The notes beneath the pieces are model-generated. The model saw only the letters and a list, made by a program, of their open reading frames with translations. It was not told the DNA's origin and did not search any database. Positions 29,058-38,179 of a DNA stretch of 64,000 nt are shown one piece after another; positions within the stretch are counted from its first letter, which is position 1; every line of letters begins with the position of its first letter. The translations under genes and the position numbers were made by a program. The DNA lies in the NCBI RefSeq assembly GCF_019669085.1, contig NZ_AP024401.1:124001-188000 (forward strand), given 5' to 3'. The stretch is from Borrelia sp. HM. GTDB lineage: Bacteria; Spirochaetota; Spirochaetia; Borreliales; Borreliaceae.

Positions 29058-29942
29058 GATTTTATATTTATCTGGAACCCAATTTTTAACATAATTTTTA
29101 TGAATATCAACAAATTCAACAGCATTCCTATATTCGTGTCCAGATTTTTTATAATTTTTCTCTATTAAAGGCAACAATAAGTCATCATTCCAATAAAAAT
29201 TATCAAACAAATAATAAGCATCAGGATCATCCTCCTTAAGTCCAATTCTAACAAGAGAATGAATACTCTCAGGCCCTCCCATTGCCAATAAAGGATCATC
29301 TAAAAATTTAATGTCATATTCGGCAAATGCCCAATGGGGCTTCCATAAAGGAACTAAAATCCACTCCTTTCTTTTAATAGCAGACTCTAAACTTGAAAGC
29401 ATTACGCTTTCACTTGAAGAAACAAGTTCATATTCTTTATCTAAACCATAAATATTAAGTGTCTTTTCAACAGAAAGTTGTGTTCCAGCTCCTGCATCTA
29501 TTCCTACAATTCTATTTTTAAACTCAGAACCTCTACCTTTAAGCTCAACAATACTTGATATTGTTACATAACTTGGCACTACAAACCCTTGTAATGTACC
29601 CTCATAATTAGCGCCAAGATCGACAAATTTATCTTTAAATTTTTCATAATAAAATTTATCAGCCGTAGGAACCCATGCAGACACCATACCATCTACCTGT
29701 CCGAGTGCTAAATACTGATACATTACAGATGTTGTAACAGGAAATATCTCAGCTTTATATCCTATTTTTTCAAAAACAACTTTCATAATATTAGTAGCAA
29801 CTGTTTCTCCTATCCAATTAACATAAGCAATCTTTATTAATTTCAAATTTTTGGAGTTATTATTATTAAGACTATCATCCTTATCACAAGAAAATAAAAT
29901 TAAAATCAAACTTATAAAAACAGATATCAATAAAACTCTCAT
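29046..29942 (-). CDS. proX: Glycine betaine/proline-type substrate-binding lipoprotein
   Basis: Lipid-anchored binding protein of an osmoprotectant ABC importer. Lipobox ILFSC (Cys near residue 19) follows a hydrophobic N-terminus. The mature domain is OpuAC-type, with aromatic residues suited to caging a quaternary amine ([21 protein letters not shown]) and [16 protein letters not shown]. 298 aa. ATG with AGGAG upstream; 34 bp after proW. Ligand could be betaine, carnitine, choline or proline. Confidence 0.92.
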   Translation of the reverse strand: MRVLLISVFISLILILFSCDKDDSLNNNNSKNLKLIKIAYVNWIGETVATNIMKVVFEKIGYKAEIFPVTTSVMYQYLALGQVDGMVSAWVPTADKFYYEKFKDKFVDLGANYEGTLQGFVVPSYVTISSIVELKGRGSEFKNRIVGIDAGAGTQLSVEKTLNIYGLDKEYELVSSSESVMLSSLESAIKRKEWILVPLWKPHWAFAEYDIKFLDDPLLAMGGPESIHSLVRIGLKEDDPDAYYLFDNFYWNDDLLLPLIEKNYKKSGHEYRNAVEFVDIHKNYVKNWVPDKYKILFD

Positions 29943-29976
29943 AACCCAATTCTCCTATTAATGTATAAAAACAAAA

Positions 29977-30879
29977 TTATTCTTTATTATACATTTCTAA
30001 AAACCTTTTGAATTTATTTTCCTTTTTTGTTCCATAATTATCAGTATTTAAATAACTGAACTTAATAAAAATAGCCTGCATAATTCTATCTAAGATAATA
30101 GCTATAATCACAACAGCTAATCCAGATATTAAACCTTCACCAAAATTTAATCTTTCAACAGAATATATTACTGTTCTACCAAGCCCTGATGAACCAACCA
30201 TAGCTGCAATTACTATCATAGAGATTGCCATCATTATTGACTGATTAATTCCCTCAATTATACTTTGAAGCGCCAATGGCAACTGAATTTGAAAAAGAAT
30301 ACGAACATTACTACTTCCAAAAGATTTTGCAGCTTCAATGACTTCACTTGGAACTTGAACAATTCCAAGCCTTGTATATCTAATAACAGGAGGAATAGCA
30401 AAAACTATTGTAGCAAAAATAGCTGAAGGTGTACCCATGCCAAAAAAAGGTATAGCTGGTATTAAATAAATAAACGGAGGCATGGCCTGCATTAAATCAA
30501 GAAATGGTTTCAAAAATACATAAAATTTTGAATAATATCCACCTAAAATACCTATCAAAATTCCCCAAATTACTGAAAAAAATACAGATACAAAAATAAT
30601 TGATATTGTATCCATTGAAACTTCCCAAAGATTAAAATACAAAATAAAGCAAAAACCTAACATAATCAATAAAGCTAATCTTTTCTTTAAAAATAAAAAA
30701 CTTAAGACACAAATAATAACAATAAAAAGGACAGGATTAATAAAAAGAAATAGACTTTTCAAATTTTCATAAAACCAAATGACAACTTTTGCAAATCCTA
30801 TGCCATTAGAATGAGAAAAATTATCAACAAAAAAACTAAAAGCTTTATCTATATTAGAAACTATGGAATCTCTAGTCAT
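29977..30879 (-). CDS. proW: Glycine betaine/proline-type ABC permease
   Basis: Inner-membrane permease of 300 aa with about six transmembrane helices. The binding-protein-dependent transport signature lies at EAAKSFGSSNVRILFQIQLPLAL, in which the EAA loop contacts the ATPase. ATG start. It is 7 bp downstream of proV, so the order proV-proW-proX forms one operon. Confidence 0.94.
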   Translation of the reverse strand: MTRDSIVSNIDKAFSFFVDNFSHSNGIGFAKVVIWFYENLKSLFLFINPVLFIVIICVLSFLFLKKRLALLIMLGFCFILYFNLWEVSMDTISIIFVSVFFSVIWGILIGILGGYYSKFYVFLKPFLDLMQAMPPFIYLIPAIPFFGMGTPSAIFATIVFAIPPVIRYTRLGIVQVPSEVIEAAKSFGSSNVRILFQIQLPLALQSIIEGINQSIMMAISMIVIAAMVGSSGLGRTVIYSVERLNFGEGLISGLAVVIIAIILDRIMQAIFIKFSYLNTDNYGTKKENKFKRFLEMYNKE

Positions 30880-30886
30880 AAATTAC

Positions 30887-32005
30887 CTATCTTGCCAATA
30901 AGCTAGCAATCTCCTCCAAGTCAATATACCCAATAATATTACCTTGTTCTCCTTTTATAATCAAATACTCCATCCTATTTAAATACTTAACAATACTTTT
31001 TATCTCATCATTCATATCTAAAATTAAAGCAATAAGATTACTATACTTTTTACCATTAGACAAACTATACAAACTAAAATTATCACCTTCTTTTTCAAGA
31101 AGAACATTAAATTTGTTAGGATCATCATTAAAAGCAAAATCCATTTTAATAATATCCTTAATTTTTAAAATATTTAAAACAGGAAGATTATCAATAAAAT
31201 TAGCTATAAAATCTGTCTTTGGATCCCTTAATATTTCCAAAGGCTTACCAACTTGAACAATCTCTCCATCTTTCATAAAAGCAATTCTATTACCTAATTT
31301 AAAAGCTTCAATTAAATCATGAGTAATAAACACAACTGTTTTTTTTAACTTGTCTACCAATCTCAAAAGCTCACCTTGCATTTCTCCTCTAATTAAAGGA
31401 TCAAGGGCTGAAAAAGCTTCATCCATTAAAAGTATATCGGGATTAACTACCAAAGCTCGTGCTATACCTACCCTTTGCTTCATTCCTCCTGAAAGCTCAT
31501 TGATATATTTATATTTAGAATCTTCAAGACCCACAAGCTTTAAAATATCATAAGCCCTTTGTGTCCTTACTTCCTTAGGAATATTTTTAACTTCAAGTCC
31601 ATAAGTCACATTCCTTAAAACATTCATATGTGGAAAAAGCCCAAAATTCTGAAAAACCATGGCAAACTTATCTTTTCTTAAAGCAGATAAATCTTTTTGA
31701 TTAATATCATTCATTTCAATATTATCTACCAAAATAGATCCAGAATCTATTTTGTATATGCCATTCAAACACCTAACAAAAGTAGACTTACCGCAACCTG
31801 ACATACCCATAATAACTAAAATTTCATTCTCATAAACATCAAGACTGATATTTGCATTTGCAATAAAAACAGAAGATTCCTTGTAAATGTCAGTTCTACA
31901 TTGACCATTTTCATAATTCTTTATAGCCTTAACTATTTGTTTTTTGTTTTTATGATAAGAAAATGTCTTATAAAGATTGCGGACTCTAACACTAGCTTTA
32001 CACAA
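30887..32005 (-). CDS. proV: Glycine betaine/proline-type ABC ATPase with CBS region
   Basis: ATPase that powers the ProWX importer. Walker A GMSGCGKST (near residue 67), Q-loop VFQNFGLFPH, signature LSGGMKQR, Walker B ILLMDEAFSALD and the switch His in FITHDL are all intact. The N-terminal ~50 residues before the fold (KAIKNYENG...) are typical of ProV/OpuAA. Residues ~285-372 form a CBS-like tail, which in relatives senses ionic strength. TTG start at 32005 with AGGAGT five to six bases upstream. 372 aa. Confidence 0.94.
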   Translation of the reverse strand: MCKASVRVRNLYKTFSYHKNKKQIVKAIKNYENGQCRTDIYKESSVFIANANISLDVYENEILVIMGMSGCGKSTFVRCLNGIYKIDSGSILVDNIEMNDINQKDLSALRKDKFAMVFQNFGLFPHMNVLRNVTYGLEVKNIPKEVRTQRAYDILKLVGLEDSKYKYINELSGGMKQRVGIARALVVNPDILLMDEAFSALDPLIRGEMQGELLRLVDKLKKTVVFITHDLIEAFKLGNRIAFMKDGEIVQVGKPLEILRDPKTDFIANFIDNLPVLNILKIKDIIKMDFAFNDDPNKFNVLLEKEGDNFSLYSLSNGKKYSNLIALILDMNDEIKSIVKYLNRMEYLIIKGEQGNIIGYIDLEEIASLLAR

Positions 32006-32091
32006 AGCAAACTCCTAATGAAAACATTACAATTACATATAAATCAATATTATAATACTCAAATATCAGAATTTTAATTAAGACAAATAAA

Positions 32092-32118
32092 AATAAGGGT
32101 CTGTCAAAGACCCTTATT
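32092..32118 (-). terminator. Rho-independent terminator of flaB
   Basis: A perfect 10-bp inverted repeat (AATAAGGGTC / GACCCTTATT) with a 7-base loop, starting 13 bp after the flaB stop. On the minus strand it is followed by a T-rich run (TTTATTTG). This is the clearest terminator in the window and isolates flaB from proV. Confidence 0.9.
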
Positions 32119-32130
32119 CCGAAATCAAAT

Positions 32131-33117
32131 CTATCTGAGCAATGACAATACATATTGAGGCACTTGATTTGCTTGTGCAATCATAGCCATTGCAGATTGT
32201 GTCAAAATACTGTTGGTTGTAGATGCAACAATTTCATCTGTCATTATTGCATCTTTAATTTGAGCATAAGATGCTTTTAAGTTTTCAATAGCATAATCTG
32301 TGCTAGCTTTAACAGACTCAAGTCTATTTTGGAAAGCACCAAGATTTGCTCTTTGGTCAGTTACCATTCTAATAGCATCTTCAATCTTTGTAAGTGATGT
32401 ATTAGCATCAATAGCAGTTGTAACATTAATAGGAGAACTAACTCCACCTTGAGCTGGAGCTGGTTGAACTCCTTCCTGTTGTGCACCCTCTTGAGCTGGA
32501 GCTGCTTGAACACCTTCTCCACCAAAAAGATTTGCAACATTAGTTGAAAAAATATTAACTGCAATTGCTTCATCCTGATTTGCACCCACTTGAACTCTTA
32601 ATGTCCATGAAGCTTGTGCTCCAGTTAGTGATGCTGGTGTGTTAATTTTTGCAGGTTGCATTCCAAGCTCTTCAGCAGTTTTTACATTTTGAGCAGATGA
32701 CTTGTTAGATAACATATGCATCTGGTTATATTGAGCCTGATCAGCCACTCTGTTAATTTCATCTGTAAGTTGTTCAATTTCAATTTGAATAGAACCTCTG
32801 TCTGCATCTGAGTATGTACCATTACCAGACTGAACAGCAAGTTCTTTCATTCTAACTAATATCTTCTCTACTTCATTCAAATTTCCTTCTGTTGTTTGAA
32901 TAAAATTTATAGCCTTTGAAGTATTTCTAGAAGCTTGAGATAATCCCCTAATTTGAGAATTAAGCTTACCAGCAACACCCATACCAGCAGCATCATCAGC
33001 TGCACGATTAATTCTATACCCACTAGAAAGTTTTTCTTGAGTTTTGCTAAGATTAGCAGCATTAATGCCATTATTTCTAGAAGCATTTATAGCTGACGTA
33101 TTATGATTTATAATCAT
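32131..33117 (-). CDS. flaB: Flagellin FlaB (periplasmic flagellar filament core)
   Basis: Major filament protein of the periplasmic flagella. The conserved N-terminal D0/D1 region (MIINHNTSAINASRNNGINA; EKLSSGYRINRAADDAAG) and the C-terminal region (LTQSAMAMIAQANQVPQYVL) are complete. The centre, about residues 180-240, is short and variable, with an Ala/Gln/Pro-rich piece (AAPAQEGAQQEGVQPAPAQG) of the kind seen in relapsing-fever species. 328 aa. ATG start with GGAGGG eight bases upstream. It is a single-gene unit with its own terminator. Translation of B. burgdorferi FlaB is reported to be controlled by CsrA at the leader; no test of that here. Confidence 0.98.
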   Translation of the reverse strand: MIINHNTSAINASRNNGINAANLSKTQEKLSSGYRINRAADDAAGMGVAGKLNSQIRGLSQASRNTSKAINFIQTTEGNLNEVEKILVRMKELAVQSGNGTYSDADRGSIQIEIEQLTDEINRVADQAQYNQMHMLSNKSSAQNVKTAEELGMQPAKINTPASLTGAQASWTLRVQVGANQDEAIAVNIFSTNVANLFGGEGVQAAPAQEGAQQEGVQPAPAQGGVSSPINVTTAIDANTSLTKIEDAIRMVTDQRANLGAFQNRLESVKASTDYAIENLKASYAQIKDAIMTDEIVASTTNSILTQSAMAMIAQANQVPQYVLSLLR

Positions 33118-33154
33118 ATAAAATTCCCTCCGTGTAAATTAATATAATTTTGAT

Positions 33155-33190
33155 ATTTTAGACAAATCCATTTGTCCTTTTAAAAAAGGA
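33155..33190 (-). promoter_or_regulatory. flaB upstream region with two abutting palindromes and a putative -10
   Basis: On the minus strand, TCCTTTT-TT-AAAAGGA (33175-33190) runs into GACAAAT-GG-ATTTGTC (33161-33176), which is followed at once by TAAAAT (33155-33160), a possible -10 box about 38 bases before the flaB ATG. No convincing -35 is seen because the palindromes fill that place. It could be an operator over the promoter, or the first hairpin could be a fliD terminator, though fliD ends 54 bp upstream. Confidence 0.45.
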
Positions 33191-33243
33191 TATCACAAAA
33201 ATAAGAAAAAAATAAATATAATAATCAACTTAAATTAAATCAG

Positions 33244-35244
33244 TTATTTATTTTGCCTTTGGAAATTCAAAGATTTAAGAATGTTTTCATGCTCCTTCAT
33301 TTTCTTAATAGTAAAATCTAAAGTATTAAGTTCCCCTTCAACCTTTCTACCCTTGTCTTCATATTTCTTTTTATAATCTTCAACAACATTTCTTTGATTA
33401 GAAATCCTAAGATCATAACTTCTGATTTTATCATAAATAAATCCTCCAGAACTTACTAAAGAAGACAGATAATCGCCAAGCATCTTAGCAAGTCCATCAT
33501 CATAAATGCGATCATCATTAAAATCAAATGCAAAAAGTTCCTTTACTGAATTAATATTGCCTCTTATTATCTCATCAAACTTCTTATCATCAAGCTTTAA
33601 ATAACGAGAGAGACCTCCTGATGAAGACATAGAATTAGTAAACACTCCTATTTGATTGATGATTGAAAAATCAGGATCATTGGTCCTGTAAGCATTAAAC
33701 ATTATCGCTTCTAATCTTAATTTAAGACTTTTTAATGCAAATTCAGTTCTAAAGATCCCTAAATTTTTAGACGCCCTCTCCCTTTCCTCATCACTTAAAT
33801 AAGACCATTCTTCTAATACATCTAATTTTTGACCTTCTAAATTCTTCTCATTTGAACTTACAATATTAATCCCTGCAAGAACCTCGTTATAAGCTATTAG
33901 AAAATCTAATAAAAGTTTTTTAATCCCATCATAATCAGGCTCAACCTTAGCAACAATAGTATCATCTGATGCTTGTTTTAAATTTAATGTAACATTAGGA
34001 ATCAAATCATTAATAACATTTGAATCACGCTCAACATCAACTCCATCAAATTTTATCTTTGCATTTTCTGCAAAGCTCTTTGCATTTATTGGCAAATAAC
34101 CATCTCTATTTTTTGGATCAAAAATCTCAATATTTTTAATAACAAAAACCTTATTATTCACTTTATTTTCGATATTAATCTCTTTTAAATCTGAAAGCGA
34201 ACCAATTTCAACTTCAACTTTTTCAAAATTACTTGCAACATTTATTGGAGGCAACTCTAAGGAACCTGTATTACCATTAAGTTTAACCATATTCATTTGA
34301 ATATACTTTTTCTCTTTTAAAGGAAGTTTATGATCAGAATCAAGATCAATTATGCTATCTTCACTTTCAACTTTAGCATCCTCAAATGTAGCATCCCCAG
34401 GTTTGAAAATAATCTCATTTAAAACACCATTGCTATCTGTATCATAATATTTAACTTCAAATTTAATTTTACTTCTGATACTAATCTCAATACTATCTGG
34501 AATACTTATCGTAATTTCTGAAAGAGGCTCTAAAACAACACTATCCTCATCAAGATAAATCTTATTACTACTATTTTGTTGACTATTAACAATTTCTACT
34601 AAATTTGGATTGAAATTTGTTGTAAGCTCACTTAAAATACCTATCTGTTTAGCAAGCTTTAAAGCCTCATCTTTCATAATAAGTTTATTATTTTCTCCTT
34701 CCTTTAAGGATTGTAAAACTAACCTACTATTACCAGAACTATCACTCTTTATAATTTTAGCTGATAAAAATCCCTTACCCCGATTATTAATATCTTTTAC
34801 AAGAGATTCAATATCTCCATTATTCCTAACCTTAATCTCTTTATTACCAACTAAAAATATATAGTCTCCTTCAGGAATACTAACTTCTTTGTGTTTAAAC
34901 TTCTCAGATAAAAAAACATCACAACCTGCTGTTTGATTAACATTGATTTTATAAGATTCATTTTTGGCTCCATACCGAGCAGATATGGAAAGAATATCAT
35001 TATTACTAGAATTACCTGACATATAATTAAAAGGACTATTAAGAGACGTAATTTGCCTTGAAAGCGAATTTAGAGTGGCAATTTTTTTATTAATCATTTG
35101 CCAAGCATATTTTTCTTGCTCTAAGTTCTCTAGCTTCTCTACAGATAAATCTACTTTAGCTTTATAAGATTTAAGCATAGACTCACGGATTTCTTTAGTA
35201 TTATATTTATTATCCACACCTGGAACAAAAAACCCAGAAGACAT
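33244..35244 (-). CDS. fliD: Flagellar filament cap protein FliD (HAP2)
   Basis: Caps the growing filament and assists flagellin folding. 666 aa. The N-terminal FliD_N pattern (FFVPGVDNKYNTKEIRESML, then YAWQMINKKIATLNSLSRQI and FNYMSGNSSNNDILSISA) and the C-terminal FliD_C helices are recognisable: YDGIKKLLLDFLIAYNEVL, GIFRTEFALKSLKLRLEAIM, and a terminal coiled coil (LRISNQRNVVEDYKKKYEDK). Start: ATG with AAGGGG seven bases upstream. It is divergent from nagA and upstream of flaB on the same strand. Confidence 0.92.
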   Translation of the reverse strand: MSSGFFVPGVDNKYNTKEIRESMLKSYKAKVDLSVEKLENLEQEKYAWQMINKKIATLNSLSRQITSLNSPFNYMSGNSSNNDILSISARYGAKNESYKINVNQTAGCDVFLSEKFKHKEVSIPEGDYIFLVGNKEIKVRNNGDIESLVKDINNRGKGFLSAKIIKSDSSGNSRLVLQSLKEGENNKLIMKDEALKLAKQIGILSELTTNFNPNLVEIVNSQQNSSNKIYLDEDSVVLEPLSEITISIPDSIEISIRSKIKFEVKYYDTDSNGVLNEIIFKPGDATFEDAKVESEDSIIDLDSDHKLPLKEKKYIQMNMVKLNGNTGSLELPPINVASNFEKVEVEIGSLSDLKEINIENKVNNKVFVIKNIEIFDPKNRDGYLPINAKSFAENAKIKFDGVDVERDSNVINDLIPNVTLNLKQASDDTIVAKVEPDYDGIKKLLLDFLIAYNEVLAGINIVSSNEKNLEGQKLDVLEEWSYLSDEERERASKNLGIFRTEFALKSLKLRLEAIMFNAYRTNDPDFSIINQIGVFTNSMSSSGGLSRYLKLDDKKFDEIIRGNINSVKELFAFDFNDDRIYDDGLAKMLGDYLSSLVSSGGFIYDKIRSYDLRISNQRNVVEDYKKKYEDKGRKVEGELNTLDFTIKKMKEHENILKSLNFQRQNK

Positions 35245-35414
35245 TGAAATACCCCTTTACCTAGAAAGTCTAACATAAAAATACATAAATCAAATAAAAT
35301 TATATTACATTTCTAAAACAAAAAATAAACATCTAATAAAAGACATATTAAATAAACAAAAATATTTAAAAAAATATATGCTTATAGTACAATTTAATTC
35401 ATGGGAGAGTGAGC

Positions 35415-36620
35415 ATGCCAAATTTCTGTTTGTTTAATGCAAAATCTGTGTTGACAGGAAATGATAAAATAGACAATTCAGCTGTCCTAATTGAAGACAG
35501 TAAGATTTTTGATATCGTAACAGCCGATAGACTTGAAAAAATTGATTTAAAAAAATATGAAATGATTGATGTTAAAGGTAACTACATAACACCTGGTCTT
35601 TACGATAATCATATACATGGATTTCACGGCTATGGAACCGATCAATGCTCAACAGATTCAATAATTAAAATGTCACAACATTTAGCAGAATATGGAGTAG
35701 TAGGATTCTTACCAACACTCTATCCACGTCCAATTGATGAAATGATTGAGACAATCAAAGCATGTACAAAAGCAATAGGCAATGAAAAAGGCGCAAAAAT
35801 TTTAGGGCTTCATCTTGAAGGACCCTTTTTCTCTCCTGAAAAAAAGGGTGTCCATCCTACATCTTATCTTCAAAATCCAAGCATTGAGATCATGAAAAAA
35901 TTTATAGATGCCGCAGGTGGTACTTTTATAGATTCTTTTGGAAGAAAAAAAACAAATATTGCAACAATGACAGTTGCACCTGAGCTTAAAGGCATGAGAG
36001 AACTAGCAATATTTTGTATGGAAAATAACATAACACTTCAAGCTGGACATACTAATGCAAAATATGAAAATATGATCGAAGGATTTCAAGTCGGAATACT
36101 GCATACAACTCACTTCTTCAATGCAATGTCACAACTTAACCACAGAAATCCAAATGCAATAGGAGCTGTTTTAATTCATGGAGATATATCGTGTGAACTT
36201 ATTGCTGATGGATGCCACATACATCCAAAACTAGTTTTAATGCTTAGAAAACTTAAGGATATAAGTAAATTAATTCTTGTAACCGATGGATTAACTCCAA
36301 CGCTACAAAAATCTGGCAAATTAATAGCTAATGGAGAGGAAGTATACCTTAAAGATGATGGATTATTTCATATTGTAGAAAACGATATAATAGCAGGCTC
36401 AGCACTCACAATGATACAAGGAGTTAAAAATTTAGTAGAATTTGGATACAGCTTAAGCGATGCAATTCAAGCAAGTTCATACAATCCAATAAGAATAATT
36501 AATCTTGAAAAAAAAGGCTTAATATGCCATGGCTATGATGCAAATATAAATGTCCTTGATAAAAACTTGGATTTAAAATTAACAATGATAAAATCAAAAA
36601 TAATTTTTAATAAACTTTAA
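35415..36620 (+). CDS. nagA: N-acetylglucosamine-6-phosphate deacetylase
   Basis: Removes acetate from GlcNAc-6-P so that NagB can continue to fructose-6-P; Borrelia need GlcNAc or chitobiose from host or tick. Amidohydrolase metal/catalytic residues are visible: [13 protein letters not shown] (HxH), [14 protein letters not shown] (Glu), [14 protein letters not shown] and the catalytic Asp in [10 protein letters not shown] use the ATG at 35415 (401 aa), five bases after GGGAGAG; a GTG two codons earlier is inside the SD. A TACAAT at 35388-35393 is a possible -10 box. Confidence 0.95.
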   Translation: MPNFCLFNAKSVLTGNDKIDNSAVLIEDSKIFDIVTADRLEKIDLKKYEMIDVKGNYITPGLYDNHIHGFHGYGTDQCSTDSIIKMSQHLAEYGVVGFLPTLYPRPIDEMIETIKACTKAIGNEKGAKILGLHLEGPFFSPEKKGVHPTSYLQNPSIEIMKKFIDAAGGTFIDSFGRKKTNIATMTVAPELKGMRELAIFCMENNITLQAGHTNAKYENMIEGFQVGILHTTHFFNAMSQLNHRNPNAIGAVLIHGDISCELIADGCHIHPKLVLMLRKLKDISKLILVTDGLTPTLQKSGKLIANGEEVYLKDDGLFHIVENDIIAGSALTMIQGVKNLVEFGYSLSDAIQASSYNPIRIINLEKKGLICHGYDANINVLDKNLDLKLTMIKSKIIFNKL

Positions 36621-36655
36621 TTTTATATATATCATATACAAATGAGGAAAGAAAA

Positions 36656-37459
36656 ATGAGATTAATAGTTCGATCTAATTATAAAGAAGTTTCAAAATGG
36701 GCAGCTAACCACATAGCCATGAGAATAAAAGAATTCTCACCAACAAAAGAAAAGCCATTCATTTTAGGACTCCCAACAGGAAGTTCACCCATTGAAATGT
36801 ATAAAAATTTAATTGAGATGAATAAACTCAAAAAAATATCATTTGAAAATATAATTACATTTAATATGGATGAATATATAGGATTAGATAAAAATCATCC
36901 TGAAAGCTATTGTTCATTTATGTGGAATAATTTTTTTTCCCATATAGATATAAAAAAAGAAAATGTACATATATTAAATGGTAATGCACCTAACCTTACT
37001 ATTGAATGTGAAGAATATGAAAAAAAAATTAAATATTACGGCGGTATTACACTTTTTGTAGGAGGAATTGGACCTGATGGTCATATTGCCTTTAATGAGC
37101 CTGGATCATCACTGCAATCAAGAACAAGAATTAAAACTCTAACTCAAGATACAATTATTGCAAACTCAAGGTTCTTTGAAAATGATATTAATAAAGTGCC
37201 TAAAAGCGCCTTAACAGTAGGAGTAGGAACAATTATGGATTCAAAAGAAGTAATGATTATAGTAAATGGCCATAATAAAGCAAGGGCATTAAAACATGCT
37301 ATTGAAAAAGGAATAAATCATATGTGGACCATTAGTGCTCTTCAATTACATAAAAATGCAATTATAGTATCAGATGAACCTGCAACATATGAATTAAAAG
37401 TAGGAACAGTAAAGTATTTTAATGACATCGAAAAAAACAACTTAAATAATGATATATAA
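36656..37459 (+). CDS. nagB: Glucosamine-6-phosphate deaminase
   Basis: Converts glucosamine-6-P to fructose-6-P and ammonia, feeding glycolysis. Diagnostic motifs: [16 protein letters not shown] (phosphate loop), FNMDEYIGL (general-base Asp), [17 protein letters not shown] (catalytic His). 267 aa, normal length. GAGGAAAG precedes the ATG. It follows nagA by 35 bp on the same strand, so nagA-nagB is an operon. Confidence 0.97.
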   Translation: MRLIVRSNYKEVSKWAANHIAMRIKEFSPTKEKPFILGLPTGSSPIEMYKNLIEMNKLKKISFENIITFNMDEYIGLDKNHPESYCSFMWNNFFSHIDIKKENVHILNGNAPNLTIECEEYEKKIKYYGGITLFVGGIGPDGHIAFNEPGSSLQSRTRIKTLTQDTIIANSRFFENDINKVPKSALTVGVGTIMDSKEVMIIVNGHNKARALKHAIEKGINHMWTISALQLHKNAIIVSDEPATYELKVGTVKYFNDIEKNNLNNDI

Positions 37460-37489
37460 AACCTATCATATAACTATACAAAGAAACAC

Positions 37490-37529
37490 AAACTAAGCAT
37501 AAGAGTAAATATTCCTTAATGCCTAGTTT
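37490..37529. terminator. Possible bidirectional terminator between nagB and sodA
   Basis: AAACTAAGCAT and ATGCCTAGTTT form an 11-bp stem with one mismatch (a G-U pair if read on the minus strand), around an 18-base loop. It lies between two converging genes. T-runs are modest on both sides, so efficiency is uncertain. Confidence 0.5.
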
Positions 37530-37550
37530 ATGAAATTTTTAGCATAAAAA

Positions 37551-38162
37551 TTATTCTATTATTTCATTATATACTCTTGAAATTTCCTCCCAATTTAAAG
37601 CCTTAAATAATCCATCAATGTATTCAGCTCTTCTATTTTGATATTTAAGATAATAAGCATGTTCCCAAACGTCAATACCTAAAATAGGCTTATAATCCTC
37701 CATTAAAGGACTGTCCTGATTTGTTCTTGATATTATTTGTAATTCTTTATTTGTATGAAGAACTAACCAAGCCCAACCACTTCCAAAAATATTCATAGCT
37801 GAATTTTTTAAAGATATCTTAAGATTATCAAGATTACCAAAAGTACTATTTACGTGATCTGCAAAATTTTTCAAAATATTATCTTTATTTCCAGGTTTTA
37901 AAATCCTAAAATACATATTATGATTAGAATATCCACCAGCATTATTCCTAATAGCAGTTTGAAGTTCCTTGGGAAAACGATGAATATTTTTTAATATACT
38001 TTCAATATCTCTAGAATAATTTATTTCCGTTTTTTCAAGAACAGAATTTAAATTCATAGTATATGCATTATGATGTTTGGTATGGTGCAATTTCATTGTC
38101 TCAGTATCAATATACGGTTCTAAAGCATCATAATTATAACCAAGTTCTGGTAATTGAAACAT
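37551..38162 (-). CDS. sodA: Superoxide dismutase (Mn/Fe family)
   Basis: Cytoplasmic detoxification of superoxide; the only SOD known in Borrelia, usually manganese-loaded. Metal ligands and surrounding motifs are present: the first His in [12 protein letters not shown], the second in [13 protein letters not shown], and [15 protein letters not shown] with the Asp and His. [10 protein letters not shown] replaces the usual GSGWAWL. I use the ATG at 38162 (203 aa), which has AAGGAGG directly upstream and gives [19 protein letters not shown]; the open frame to a TTG at 38198 runs into secA. Confidence 0.95.
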   Translation of the reverse strand: MFQLPELGYNYDALEPYIDTETMKLHHTKHHNAYTMNLNSVLEKTEINYSRDIESILKNIHRFPKELQTAIRNNAGGYSNHNMYFRILKPGNKDNILKNFADHVNSTFGNLDNLKISLKNSAMNIFGSGWAWLVLHTNKELQIISRTNQDSPLMEDYKPILGIDVWEHAYYLKYQNRRAEYIDGLFKALNWEEISRVYNEIIE

Positions 38163-38179
38163 AAAATCCTCCTTTTTTT

